A stretch of DNA of 41,912 bases from CAYRYU01 sp964428355 (GTDB lineage: Bacteria > Muiribacteriota > Ozemobacteria > Ozemobacterales > Ozemobacteraceae): contig CAYRYU010000060.1 of NCBI GenBank assembly GCA_964428355.1, forward strand, positions 1 to 41,912, in the 5' to 3' direction. The notes beneath the pieces are model-generated. The model ran no database searches. It was not told the origin of the DNA and was given only the letters and a program-made list of their open reading frames with translations. Shown here one piece after another: positions 1 to 7,333 of the stretch; position 1 is the first letter of the stretch; each line of letters starts with the position of its first letter. Position numbers and translations under genes: made by a program.

Positions 1-17
1 ATGGGATACCCCGGGGT

Positions 18-46
18 TTGTGGGGGGGACGTCGGTGTGGTATATT
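18..46 (+). promoter_or_regulatory. Predicted promoter of the dcw cluster
   Basis: TTGTGG at 18-23 and TATATT at 41-46 are separated by 17 bases. The -10 is preceded by TG one base upstream (TGGTATATT), an extended -10. A GTGCAC palindrome lies just downstream at 47-52. murD begins at 81 with AAGGTG at 65-70 as ribosome binding site. The start of the window may cut off further upstream genes. Confidence 0.5.
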
Positions 47-80
47 GTGCACCATCAAGGTTGAAAGGTGAGTTTGAAAG

Positions 81-1442
81 ATGGACGTGAAGGGCCGTTC
101 GGTCAGCATCGTAGGGGCCGCCAAGAGCGGGCTCGCGGCAGCGAAATCCCTGGCGCTGCTCGGCGCACGGGTTCTCCTCTCCGACATCCAGAGCCGTGAG
201 AGACTGGATCCGATACTTCGCGAGGCGGCACTCCCGCCTGAAGTGGAAATCGAAACGGGGGGGCACACGGAAAAAGTTCTCGGAGCCGACTTCATCGTTT
301 TGAGTCCCGGGGTTCCGCTGACCATCCCCATTCTCCGCAAAGCCGCGGAAAAGCGGATCCCGATACTTTCCGAAATCGAGATCGCATACCGGCTTTCCCG
401 GGGAAAGCGCCTCGTGGTCACCGGAAGCAACGGGAAAACGACCACCACGACCCTTCTGGCATGTTTCTGCAAGGCCTCGTTTCCAAGAGTGTTCCTGGGG
501 GGAAACATCGGGATTCCCATGATGGAGTTCGCCTCGGAAACCCGGGAAGCTGACATCCAGGTCCTGGAGGTCAGCAGCTTCCAGCTCGAAACCATCTCGA
601 CCTTCACTCCCGACCTGGGGATCATCACGAATTTTTTCGAGAACCACCTCGACCGGTATCCTTCCTTCGAAGCCTATCGGAAAGCCAAGGAACGGCTCGC
701 CCTGAACATGACCAGGAACCACCGGCTCATCCTCAACGCCGATCAGGCGCTCATGGATGAGCTCGCGGGCCGCGTCCCGTGCAGCCTGGGTTGGTTCGGG
801 TGGAACCTCGGTTCCCGCCGACCCGGGGTGACGGTTCGCGACGGAAAGTTCATCCACATCGATTCCGAGGGAAAGGAACACCCTCTCTTCGAGGAAAAGT
901 CGGTCAGGATCAAGGGAAGACACAATCGCGAAAACATCATGGCGGCCGCCCTCGGAGCCATCCTGGCCGGTTGTCGCCCTGAGACCCTGGCTTCCGTGGT
1001 GGACGAGTTCCCCGGGGTGGAGCATCGCCTCGAGTGGGTGCGCGAGGCCAATGGGGTGACCTATATCAACGACTCCAAAGGCACCAACTGTGCCGCCTCG
1101 ATCATCGCACTGAAAGCGATCGAGCCCCCCCTGATTCTCATCGCCGGGGGGCGCGACAAGGGAACCGACCTCGGAGAATGGGTCCAGACACTTCGGGCGC
1201 GGGCGAAAGGCGTCGTCCTTTATGGCGAAGCCCGGGAAAGATTCCGTGCCGCGCTCGAGGGTGTCGTTCCCCTCCGGATAGCCCCGGGGTTCGAGGATGC
1301 GGTTTCCCAGGCTTCATCATGGGCGGTTTCCGGGGATACGGTCCTCCTCTCTCCCGCGTGCAGCAGCTACGACCTGTTTCCCAACTTCGAGGTCCGGGGA
1401 AAGGTCTTCAAGGATCTTGTCTCGAAGATCCCGGGGAAATGA
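81..1442 (+). CDS. murD: UDP-N-acetylmuramoylalanine--D-glutamate ligase
   Basis: Cytoplasmic peptidoglycan precursor enzyme that adds D-glutamate to UDP-MurNAc-L-Ala using ATP. The 453 residues match the usual MurD length. Visible motifs are an N-terminal Rossmann-like segment (SIVGAAKSGLAAAKSLALLG), the Mur ligase P-loop GSNGKTTTTT near residue 115, GGNIGIP, the FENHLDRYPSFEAYRKAK block, and the NDSKGTN motif of the C-terminal half. It is the first gene of the dcw cluster seen here and is followed after 50 bases by ftsW; that gap is filled by a degenerate 11-base tandem repeat. The start is ATG with AAGGTG ten bases upstream. Another Mur ligase (MurC/E/F) is unlikely, because the length and the NDSKGTN context fit MurD best. 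Confidence 0.95.
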   Translation: MDVKGRSVSIVGAAKSGLAAAKSLALLGARVLLSDIQSRERLDPILREAALPPEVEIETGGHTEKVLGADFIVLSPGVPLTIPILRKAAEKRIPILSEIEIAYRLSRGKRLVVTGSNGKTTTTTLLACFCKASFPRVFLGGNIGIPMMEFASETREADIQVLEVSSFQLETISTFTPDLGIITNFFENHLDRYPSFEAYRKAKERLALNMTRNHRLILNADQALMDELAGRVPCSLGWFGWNLGSRRPGVTVRDGKFIHIDSEGKEHPLFEEKSVRIKGRHNRENIMAAALGAILAGCRPETLASVVDEFPGVEHRLEWVREANGVTYINDSKGTNCAASIIALKAIEPPLILIAGGRDKGTDLGEWVQTLRARAKGVVLYGEARERFRAALEGVVPLRIAPGFEDAVSQASSWAVSGDTVLLSPACSSYDLFPNFEVRGKVFKDLVSKIPGK

Positions 1443-1492
1443 TCCAGAGATGGCCAGAGATGACCCTGAGATGACCTTGGGATGATCCGAAG
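1439..1492 (+). repeat. Degenerate 10-11-base tandem repeat between murD and ftsW
   Basis: Five consecutive units, each starting with ATG: ATGATCCAGAG, ATGGCCAGAG, ATGACCCTGAG, ATGACCTTGGG and ATGATCCGAAG. They run directly into the ftsW start ATGACCGAC. The first unit overlaps the murD stop (TGA at 1440-1442). The repeat period shifts frame, so only the last ATG (1493) opens the ftsW frame; the in-frame ATG at 1460 meets TGA after four codons. Confidence 0.7.
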
Positions 1493-2680
1493 ATGACCGA
1501 CAAACAGCGACCGTTCGACCATTCCCTTTTCTTCATCGTGGTCGCCCTGATGGGGGTCGGCCTCGTGATGGTCTATTCCGCCAGCTCCATCACCTCGATG
1601 GCCCAGCTCGACGACAGTTCGTTCTACTTCAAGCGCCAGCTGATGTGGGTGGTGTTCGGACTTCTGGCCATGTATGCCTTTTCCCATATTCCGTACAAGA
1701 GGCTCCAGGATCTCGCGGTTCCTCTCCTGATCGTTGCCATCCTTGGTCTGATCATCGTCCTGATTCCCGGGGTGGCCCGTGAGATCGGGGGATCAAAGCG
1801 CTGGATCAAGTTCGCCGGGGTCGGATTCCAGCCGTCGGAGTTCGCCAAGATCTGTTTCGTCGTTTTCCTGGCCGCTTCGATAACGGCGAAGCAGGACAGG
1901 ATCCAGGAGTTTCTAAAGGGAGTGGTTCCGGATCTCCTGGTCATGACCTTCATGTTCGTGCTGGTCCTCAAGGAACCCAACCTCTCGACTGCGGGGTTGC
2001 TTGCAGCGACCTATTTCCTGATGCTGTTCCTCGGGAACGGCTCTCTCAACCACCTGGTCGGGATGGGTGCGGGCGGGCTTGTCCTGGTGGTTTCGCTGAT
2101 CTTCCAGGAAGGCTACCGGATGAGACGTTTGATGGCCTTCCTCGATCCCTGGGATGCCTCCAGGACATCGGGCTACCACATCATCCAGTCGCTCGTCGCC
2201 ATCGGATCGGGAGGGCTTTGGGGACTGGGATTGGGGGAAAGCCGCCAGAAATTCTTCATCCTGCCCGAACGTCACACCGATTTCATCTTCGCCATCATCT
2301 GCGAAGAGCTCGGACTCGCCGGAGGGACGCTGGTAATCCTGCTTTTCCTTTTCCTCATCTGGCGAGGATTCTACATCGCGACGCGCGCCCCTGACCTGTT
2401 CGGTTTCCTGCTGGCGGCCGGCATAACCGGCCTGATTTCCTGCCAGGTCCTCATCAACCTCGGAGTGGTTCTGAGCCTTCTTCCAACGACGGGAATCACG
2501 CTCCCCTTCATCAGCTACGGAGGTTCGAGCCTGGTCTTCCTCGCCGCCGCGGTCGGGATTCTCCTCAACATCTCGAGGTTCGGTTCCGGCCAGAATGCCC
2601 TTGTGGATACCCGCCGGCAGCCATTTTCCACCCGATATCGGGATCCATCCAAGGAGCTTTCGCTCAAGCGGAAGGCATGA
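1493..2680 (+). CDS. ftsW: Lipid II-associated SEDS glycosyltransferase of the division septum
   Basis: Integral membrane SEDS protein that polymerises lipid II at the septum together with a class B penicillin-binding protein. The 395 residues contain about ten hydrophobic segments and family motifs: VMVYSASSI near the N terminus, GSKRWIKFAGVGFQPSEFAK in the middle, and LLPTTGITLPFISYGGSS near the C terminus. The SEDS relatives RodA and SpoVE share these motifs, but placement between murD and murG points to FtsW. The last codons overlap the murG start by four bases (ATGA). The ribosome binding site in front of ATG 1493 is weak (GAAG only) and lies inside the tandem repeat, so translation may depend on re-initiation from murD. 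Confidence 0.95.
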   Translation: MTDKQRPFDHSLFFIVVALMGVGLVMVYSASSITSMAQLDDSSFYFKRQLMWVVFGLLAMYAFSHIPYKRLQDLAVPLLIVAILGLIIVLIPGVAREIGGSKRWIKFAGVGFQPSEFAKICFVVFLAASITAKQDRIQEFLKGVVPDLLVMTFMFVLVLKEPNLSTAGLLAATYFLMLFLGNGSLNHLVGMGAGGLVLVVSLIFQEGYRMRRLMAFLDPWDASRTSGYHIIQSLVAIGSGGLWGLGLGESRQKFFILPERHTDFIFAIICEELGLAGGTLVILLFLFLIWRGFYIATRAPDLFGFLLAAGITGLISCQVLINLGVVLSLLPTTGITLPFISYGGSSLVFLAAAVGILLNISRFGSGQNALVDTRRQPFSTRYRDPSKELSLKRKA

Positions 2681-3762
2681 AAAAGGTTCTATTCAGCGGT
2701 GGGGGAACGGGCGGCCACATCTATCCGGCGCTGTCCATGCGCGAGCTTCTCCTCGACCGCCTTGGAGACGAAATCGAAACCGCCTATTCAGGCCAGCCGG
2801 ACGGAATGGAAGCCAGGATCGTGTCCCAGGTCGGGGGTCTCAAATTCCTTCCCGTTCGTGCCCAGGGGATGCCCCGCGAAGTTTCCAGGAAATGGCTGAC
2901 CTTCCCCTTCCGGAACATCCAGGGGATCTGGGATGCGATCGGCCATGTAAGGAGCTTCTCTCCCGATCTGATCGTTACGACGGGAGGTTTTGTCTCTTTT
3001 CCGATCCTGTTTGCCGCCCGCCTTCTCGGAAGAAGGTTCGTGATCCACGAACAGAACGCCTTCATGGGATTGACCAACCGGCTGTTCGCCAAAGCCGCAT
3101 CCGCGATAATGTTGACCTACGAGGGAGCCTATCCTCCGGAACCGGGGCGCGTTTTCCAGACCGGGAATCCGGTGAGGCGTGCCTTTTTCCAGCCCCCGAA
3201 AATGCCACCCATGTTTCCCAGGAAACCGGGGGAATTCTGGGTTCTCTGCACCGGAGGCTCGGGTGGTGCCCGGAGCCTGAACAAGGCCTGCTCGGAACTC
3301 GCACGGGATTGGCTTCCCCGGAATCCCCAGGTCAGGCTGCTCCACCTGACCGGAGAGCGTGATTTCGAAAGGGTGAAGGGGGAATCCTCCCAGAACCCCA
3401 ATCATCTGATCCTGCCATATCTCCACGAAATGAAGGAAGCCTTCGACACCGCCGACCTCCTGGTTTCGCGAGCTGGGGCAACGATCCTTTCCGAGATCGC
3501 GGTCTGTGGGAAACCGGCGATTCTCATACCCTTCCCCTTCGCGACCGACAACCACCAGGAAAAGAATGCCCGCGCGCTCGAATCCGTCGGGGCCGCCCGG
3601 ATGATCCTCGATCGGGATCTCAGCGGGAAAACCCTGGCGGAGGCGATCGGGAAGGCCATGAATCCGGAAGTCCTGGCAACACTCGGAAAGGGAATGCGGT
3701 CGAGCCGTCCTCCCGACGTCGAGGAACGGATCTATTCGTGCCTCCGCTCCTTGCTGACCTGA
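2677..3762 (+). CDS. murG: UDP-N-acetylglucosamine--lipid I GlcNAc transferase
   Basis: Peripheral inner-membrane GT28 enzyme that adds GlcNAc to lipid I, giving lipid II. The 361 residues carry the N-terminal G-loop FSGGGTGGHIYPALS at residues 5-19, the conserved FVIHEQNA segment, a second G-loop CTGGSGGARSLN, and the donor-binding stretch SRAGATILSEIAVCGKPAILIPFPFATDNHQEKNA. The start ATG overlaps the ftsW stop, with GGAAGG just upstream. In many cluster versions murC, murB and ddl follow; here the next gene is ftsQ after an intergenic stretch with its own promoter. Confidence 0.95.
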   Translation: MKKVLFSGGGTGGHIYPALSMRELLLDRLGDEIETAYSGQPDGMEARIVSQVGGLKFLPVRAQGMPREVSRKWLTFPFRNIQGIWDAIGHVRSFSPDLIVTTGGFVSFPILFAARLLGRRFVIHEQNAFMGLTNRLFAKAASAIMLTYEGAYPPEPGRVFQTGNPVRRAFFQPPKMPPMFPRKPGEFWVLCTGGSGGARSLNKACSELARDWLPRNPQVRLLHLTGERDFERVKGESSQNPNHLILPYLHEMKEAFDTADLLVSRAGATILSEIAVCGKPAILIPFPFATDNHQEKNARALESVGAARMILDRDLSGKTLAEAIGKAMNPEVLATLGKGMRSSRPPDVEERIYSCLRSLLT

Positions 3763-3827
3763 TCGGATTCTTCACTGGTTGGTGCACTGGGCCGGATTTC
3801 GCGGTGAAAATTTTGGTGCCCCAGGGC

Positions 3828-3856
3828 TTGTGCACGAAAAAAACTGATGTTATTAT
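3828..3856 (+). promoter_or_regulatory. Predicted promoter in front of ftsQ
   Basis: TTGTGC at 3828-3833 and TATTAT at 3851-3856 have an exact 17-base spacer. TG precedes the -10 by one base (TGTTATTAT, extended -10). The predicted start point near 3863 leaves about 20 bases before TTG 3884. GTGCAC palindromes lie at 3782-3787 and 3830-3835, the second overlapping the -35. Confidence 0.6.
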
Positions 3857-3883
3857 TGGACAAATCCACCGGTGAGGTGCATT

Positions 3884-4756
3884 TTGTCCGTTCCCGAGAC
3901 TTCGGTTGGAAAGCGACGTGCCCTTGTGTTCTTGCCGGAGAAGGTGCTTTCCCCGGAAACCCTCGACAAGATCCGGACCAGAGGGTTTCGTGCGCGGTTC
4001 CAATCTTTGCAGCGTCTTGGCAAGCCTCTGCGAACACTTCTTTTCGTGGCGCTCCTTACCTCCCTGTCATATCTTGCGATAGTCCAGCTCAGGCACCTTT
4101 TCTTCGGGACGTCATACTTCGAAATCAAGCAGATAGAGGTTTCCGGCCTGGAAACGCTTCCCCGTGAAGACGTTCTCAAGCTCGCGGGAGTGGCTCCCGG
4201 ATTGAACATCCTGTCCCTGGACAAGGATGCCATACGCAAGAGGCTTCTGTCACATCCGCTGGTAAGTGATGTCTCCGTGAAACTCGACGGCTTGTATACC
4301 CTTCGTATTGCTGTCCAGCAAAGGACACCCCTGCTCTACGTGAAAACCGAATCCCAGTTCCTGGAGGTATCGGAGGACGGGATGGTGCTTGCTGCGGGCG
4401 ATTTCGAGCGCCTGGACCTTCCCGTAATCACCGGGTTGAACCTCGAAAAGGCCCAGCCGGGTGATAGGATAGCTGATGACGACGGCTTCCTGGAAGCCCG
4501 GACGTGGGTGAAGACACTGGGGGCGCAGATTCTCGAGGAAGTCTCCGAACTGGATTTCTCCAGCGTGCAAAATCCCCACCTTTTCCTTGCAACCGGGCAA
4601 AAGGTCTTTCCGAAAAGCCTCGAGGATTTTCGGGAAAGATATACTTTTTTGTGTGCACTCCTTGACAACCTTCGGAAGAATAATGTAGAACCAGATTACC
4701 TCGATATGAGGGCTCCCAACGAGATCGTTATCAAACCCCGAAAAGCCAAAAATTAG
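3884..4756 (+). CDS. ftsQ: Cell division protein FtsQ with POTRA domain
   Basis: Single-pass inner-membrane divisome protein that links early and late division proteins. From TTG 3884 it is about 290 residues: a short basic cytoplasmic tail, one hydrophobic segment near residues 50-69 (TLLFVALLTSLSYLAIVQL), then a POTRA domain starting FEIKQIEVSGLETLPREDVL and the FtsQ beta domain. TTG 3884 is preferred because GGTGAGG at 3871-3877 sits six bases upstream. The alternative GTG at 3872, four codons earlier, has no clear ribosome binding site and would lie only about nine bases from the predicted transcript start. ftsA follows after 18 bases. Confidence 0.85.
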   Translation: MSVPETSVGKRRALVFLPEKVLSPETLDKIRTRGFRARFQSLQRLGKPLRTLLFVALLTSLSYLAIVQLRHLFFGTSYFEIKQIEVSGLETLPREDVLKLAGVAPGLNILSLDKDAIRKRLLSHPLVSDVSVKLDGLYTLRIAVQQRTPLLYVKTESQFLEVSEDGMVLAAGDFERLDLPVITGLNLEKAQPGDRIADDDGFLEARTWVKTLGAQILEEVSELDFSSVQNPHLFLATGQKVFPKSLEDFRERYTFLCALLDNLRKNNVEPDYLDMRAPNEIVIKPRKAKN

Positions 4757-4774
4757 AAAGGCAGGAATGGTTTT

Positions 4775-6010
4775 TTGCTTGTGGATGATCTGATCGTGGG
4801 CCTGGATATTGGCACCACAAAAGTGTGTGCGGTAATCGGGGATTTTCATGACAACCAGCAGATCAACGTCATCGGCATGGGGCACGCCACATCGGGCGAT
4901 GGGGTAAAGAAGGGCACCATCGTCGATATCGAAAAGACCACCCAGGCGATCATAGACGCCGTCGAGGAAGCCGAGAAAGTGGCGGATGTTGTGATCGAGA
5001 GGGTTTTCGTGGGGATCGCAGGGGCCCATATCGGTTCGTTGAACAGCCAGGGTATCGTTGCGATCAAGGGTTCCGACCGGGAAATCTCCGCCGAGGACAT
5101 CGACCGGGCTGTGGAGAACGCCAAGACCGCGATCTCGATTCCCCACCATCAGGAAATCATCCATATCCTTCCGCGCGAGTTCGTTGTGGACGAACAGAAG
5201 GAGATCAACAACCCCATCGGGATGGTTGGAAGCCGTCTTGAAGCGCAGGTGCACATCGTAACCGGAGCGGTGACCGCTATCCAGAACATCATCAAGTGCT
5301 GCCAGACCGCCAAGCTGAAGGTTGAGGACGTTGTCCTGCAACCCTATGCCTCGAGCATGGCCGTCCTGACCGAAGACGAGAAGAAACTTGGAGTGGTGGT
5401 CGTCGACATCGGTGGCGGAACGACGGATCTGATCATTTTCCAGAACGGGCACGTGATCCATTCTTACAGTGCCCCCATCGGAGGGCAATACGTCACCAAT
5501 GACATTGCGGTCGGGCTGAAAACCTCGACGGCATCAGCGGAGAACCTCAAGATAAAGTTCGGGGTTGCACGGTCGGACCTCGTGGATGACCATTCCGGGA
5601 TCGAGGTCCCCATCGCCGGGGGGGATCGCACCAAACCCTACACCCAGAAATTTCTCGCCGAGATCATCGAGCCGCGGATGGAGGAAATCCTCAACGATAT
5701 CAAGGTCCAGATCAACAATCACGTCTCGACCGACATGATTCCGGCGGGCGTGGTCCTGACCGGGGGAACCTCGCTCATGGCCGGATGCCCCGAGCTTGCC
5801 GAGGAGATCCTCGGTCTGCCGGTGCGGCGAGGGTATCCCATCAACCTCCAAGGACTCAAAGAACGTGTTCAAAGCCCCGTCTTCGCGACGGCGGTTGGAT
5901 TGATCCGGTATGGATCCCAGAATTTCCGTGCCCCCCCTTCGGAGGCAGGATTGATTTCCGGGGCCATGGACCGGATACGCACAGTTTTCAAACGTTTTTT
6001 TTCTGATTAG
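4775..6010 (+). CDS. ftsA: Actin-like cell division protein FtsA
   Basis: Actin-fold ATPase that tethers FtsZ filaments to the inner membrane. The 411 residues show the phosphate-1 motif GLDIGTTKV, the 1C domain region with INVIGMGHATSGDGVKKGTIVDI, the phosphate-2 motif VVVVDIGGGTTDL and the adenosine motif VVLTGGTSLMAG. The C terminus (MDRIRTVFKRFFSD) is an amphipathic basic helix typical of the membrane-targeting sequence. Start is TTG at 4775 with AGGA at 4763-4766; GTG at 4781 is an alternative but is far from the ribosome binding site. The gene lies between ftsQ and ftsZ, as in most bacteria. Confidence 0.95.
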   Translation: MLVDDLIVGLDIGTTKVCAVIGDFHDNQQINVIGMGHATSGDGVKKGTIVDIEKTTQAIIDAVEEAEKVADVVIERVFVGIAGAHIGSLNSQGIVAIKGSDREISAEDIDRAVENAKTAISIPHHQEIIHILPREFVVDEQKEINNPIGMVGSRLEAQVHIVTGAVTAIQNIIKCCQTAKLKVEDVVLQPYASSMAVLTEDEKKLGVVVVDIGGGTTDLIIFQNGHVIHSYSAPIGGQYVTNDIAVGLKTSTASAENLKIKFGVARSDLVDDHSGIEVPIAGGDRTKPYTQKFLAEIIEPRMEEILNDIKVQINNHVSTDMIPAGVVLTGGTSLMAGCPELAEEILGLPVRRGYPINLQGLKERVQSPVFATAVGLIRYGSQNFRAPPSEAGLISGAMDRIRTVFKRFFSD

Positions 6011-6047
6011 AGAATTGCCAAAGGGCACAGCGAAAAGGAGGCACCAG

Positions 6048-7151
6048 GTGTTCGATTTCAACCAGGCTTCAGCGGAAAATGCGGAGATCAAGGTAATCGG
6101 AGTCGGAGGCGGCGGAACAAATGCCGTCAACCGCATGATCGCGGCCAACCTTTCAGGAGTGGAGTTCATTTCGGCCAATACCGACGCCCAGGCGTTGACG
6201 CTTTCCCAGGCGAAGGTCAAGATCCAGCTTGGCGACAAGCTCACCAAGGGTCTTGGAGCGGGTGCGAACTACGAGATCGGCAAGAAAGCCGCCGAAGAAG
6301 ACCGTGAGCGGATTGCCGAGGCACTCGATGGGGCAGACATGGTTTTCATCACCGCCGGAATGGGCGGTGGAACCGGGACCGGTGCGGCTCCGATCGTGGC
6401 CGAGGTGGCCCGTGAAGTCGGCGCCCTGACGGTCGCGGTCGTGACCAAGCCTTTCCGTTTCGAGGGGAAACGGCGGAACGCCGCCGCGGATCTCGGGATC
6501 AAGAACCTCAAAGAACGTGTCGATGCGATCATCGTCATCCCGAACGACAAGCTCCTCGATGTTTCGAAGGACAACATCACCATGATCGAGGCCTTCTCCT
6601 ACGCGGATGACATCCTCCGTCAGGGCGTCCAGGGCATCTCCGACATCATCGTGGTTCCCGGCCTGATCAACACCGATTTCGCCGATGTCAAGACGATCAT
6701 GACCTCTGCCGGTTCCGCCCTCATGGGTATGGGGATCGCCTCGGGAGAGAACCGCGCCGTGACCGCCGCTCAGATGGCAATCAGCAGCCCGCTGCTCGAA
6801 TCCTCCATCTCCGGAGCGAAGGGAGTCCTTCTGAACATCACAGGCGGTCCCGATCTTGGAATCCACGAGGTCAACAAGGCCTGCTCGATCATCCAGGAAA
6901 CCGTGGACGATGATGCCAACATCATCATCGGTGCCGTTATCTCCGAGGAAATGAAGGATTCCCTCAAGATCACGGTCATCGCCACCGGATTCGGCGAGGA
7001 AGCCCGCAACGCCGTCGACCCGAAGAAGCGCATCATCGAGGACCTCCGCACCGTGAGCAGGGCCGTCGAGCTTCCCCCGGTTGCAACCGTGAACGCCGGC
7101 TCCTCTCTCGACGATCGCGAAATTCCCGCCTTCCTGCGCAAACGCCGTTAA
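6048..7151 (+). CDS. ftsZ: Tubulin-like division GTPase FtsZ
   Basis: Forms the Z-ring. The GTG at 6048 is chosen as start because a perfect AAGGAGG lies at 6035-6041, six bases upstream; an upstream in-frame TTG at 6015 has no such site and would add an odd basic leader. This gives 367 residues beginning MFDFNQASAENAEIKVIGVG. Motifs are GVGGGGTNAVNRM (nucleotide), the tubulin signature GGGTGTGAAP and the T7 region NTDFADVKTIM. The C-terminal peptide LDDREIPAFLRKRR binds FtsA and similar partners. The linker before that peptide is short. A strong terminator follows. Confidence 0.97.
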   Translation: MFDFNQASAENAEIKVIGVGGGGTNAVNRMIAANLSGVEFISANTDAQALTLSQAKVKIQLGDKLTKGLGAGANYEIGKKAAEEDRERIAEALDGADMVFITAGMGGGTGTGAAPIVAEVAREVGALTVAVVTKPFRFEGKRRNAAADLGIKNLKERVDAIIVIPNDKLLDVSKDNITMIEAFSYADDILRQGVQGISDIIVVPGLINTDFADVKTIMTSAGSALMGMGIASGENRAVTAAQMAISSPLLESSISGAKGVLLNITGGPDLGIHEVNKACSIIQETVDDDANIIIGAVISEEMKDSLKITVIATGFGEEARNAVDPKKRIIEDLRTVSRAVELPPVATVNAGSSLDDREIPAFLRKRR

Positions 7152-7180
7152 TCTTTCAAAGCCACTTTTCGCAAGGCCAC

Positions 7181-7220
7181 AAAACCACGAGGCCGGAAAT
7201 TCCGGTTCTCGTGGTTTTTT
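7181..7220 (+). terminator. Rho-independent terminator after ftsZ
   Basis: A long hairpin: CCACGAG at 7185-7191 pairs with CTCGTGG at 7208-7214, and an inner CCGGAA/TTCCGG palindrome lies between them. A run of T (TTTTTT) follows at once. It closes the dcw transcript. The left arm resembles the CACAAAG/CACGAGG repeats seen elsewhere in this window. Confidence 0.85.
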
Positions 7221-7309
7221 GTTTCCGGCGATGGGGAAAAATAAAAGTGATGTGGAAGTGGCCGGATAATGACCGCCTCTTCATTCTCCGGGACTGACCG
7301 GCCCATATC

Positions 7310-7318
7310 TGTTATCAT
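7310..7318 (+). promoter_or_regulatory. Predicted extended -10 promoter for the 7334-16998 operon
   Basis: TGTTATCAT at 7310-7318 is an extended -10 (TGnTATCAT). No convincing -35 is seen 16-18 bases upstream. The predicted start point near 7325 gives only about nine bases of leader before ATG 7334, so the message may be nearly leaderless, or the true promoter may lie elsewhere. Confidence 0.4.
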
Positions 7319-7333
7319 CCTGAATCGGAAAGT

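Noticed and set aside
4250..5488. Long minus-strand frame opposite ftsQ/ftsA (412 codons)
   Set aside because: It lies opposite two clear genes and its translation shows no family motif; high GC in third positions keeps opposite frames open.
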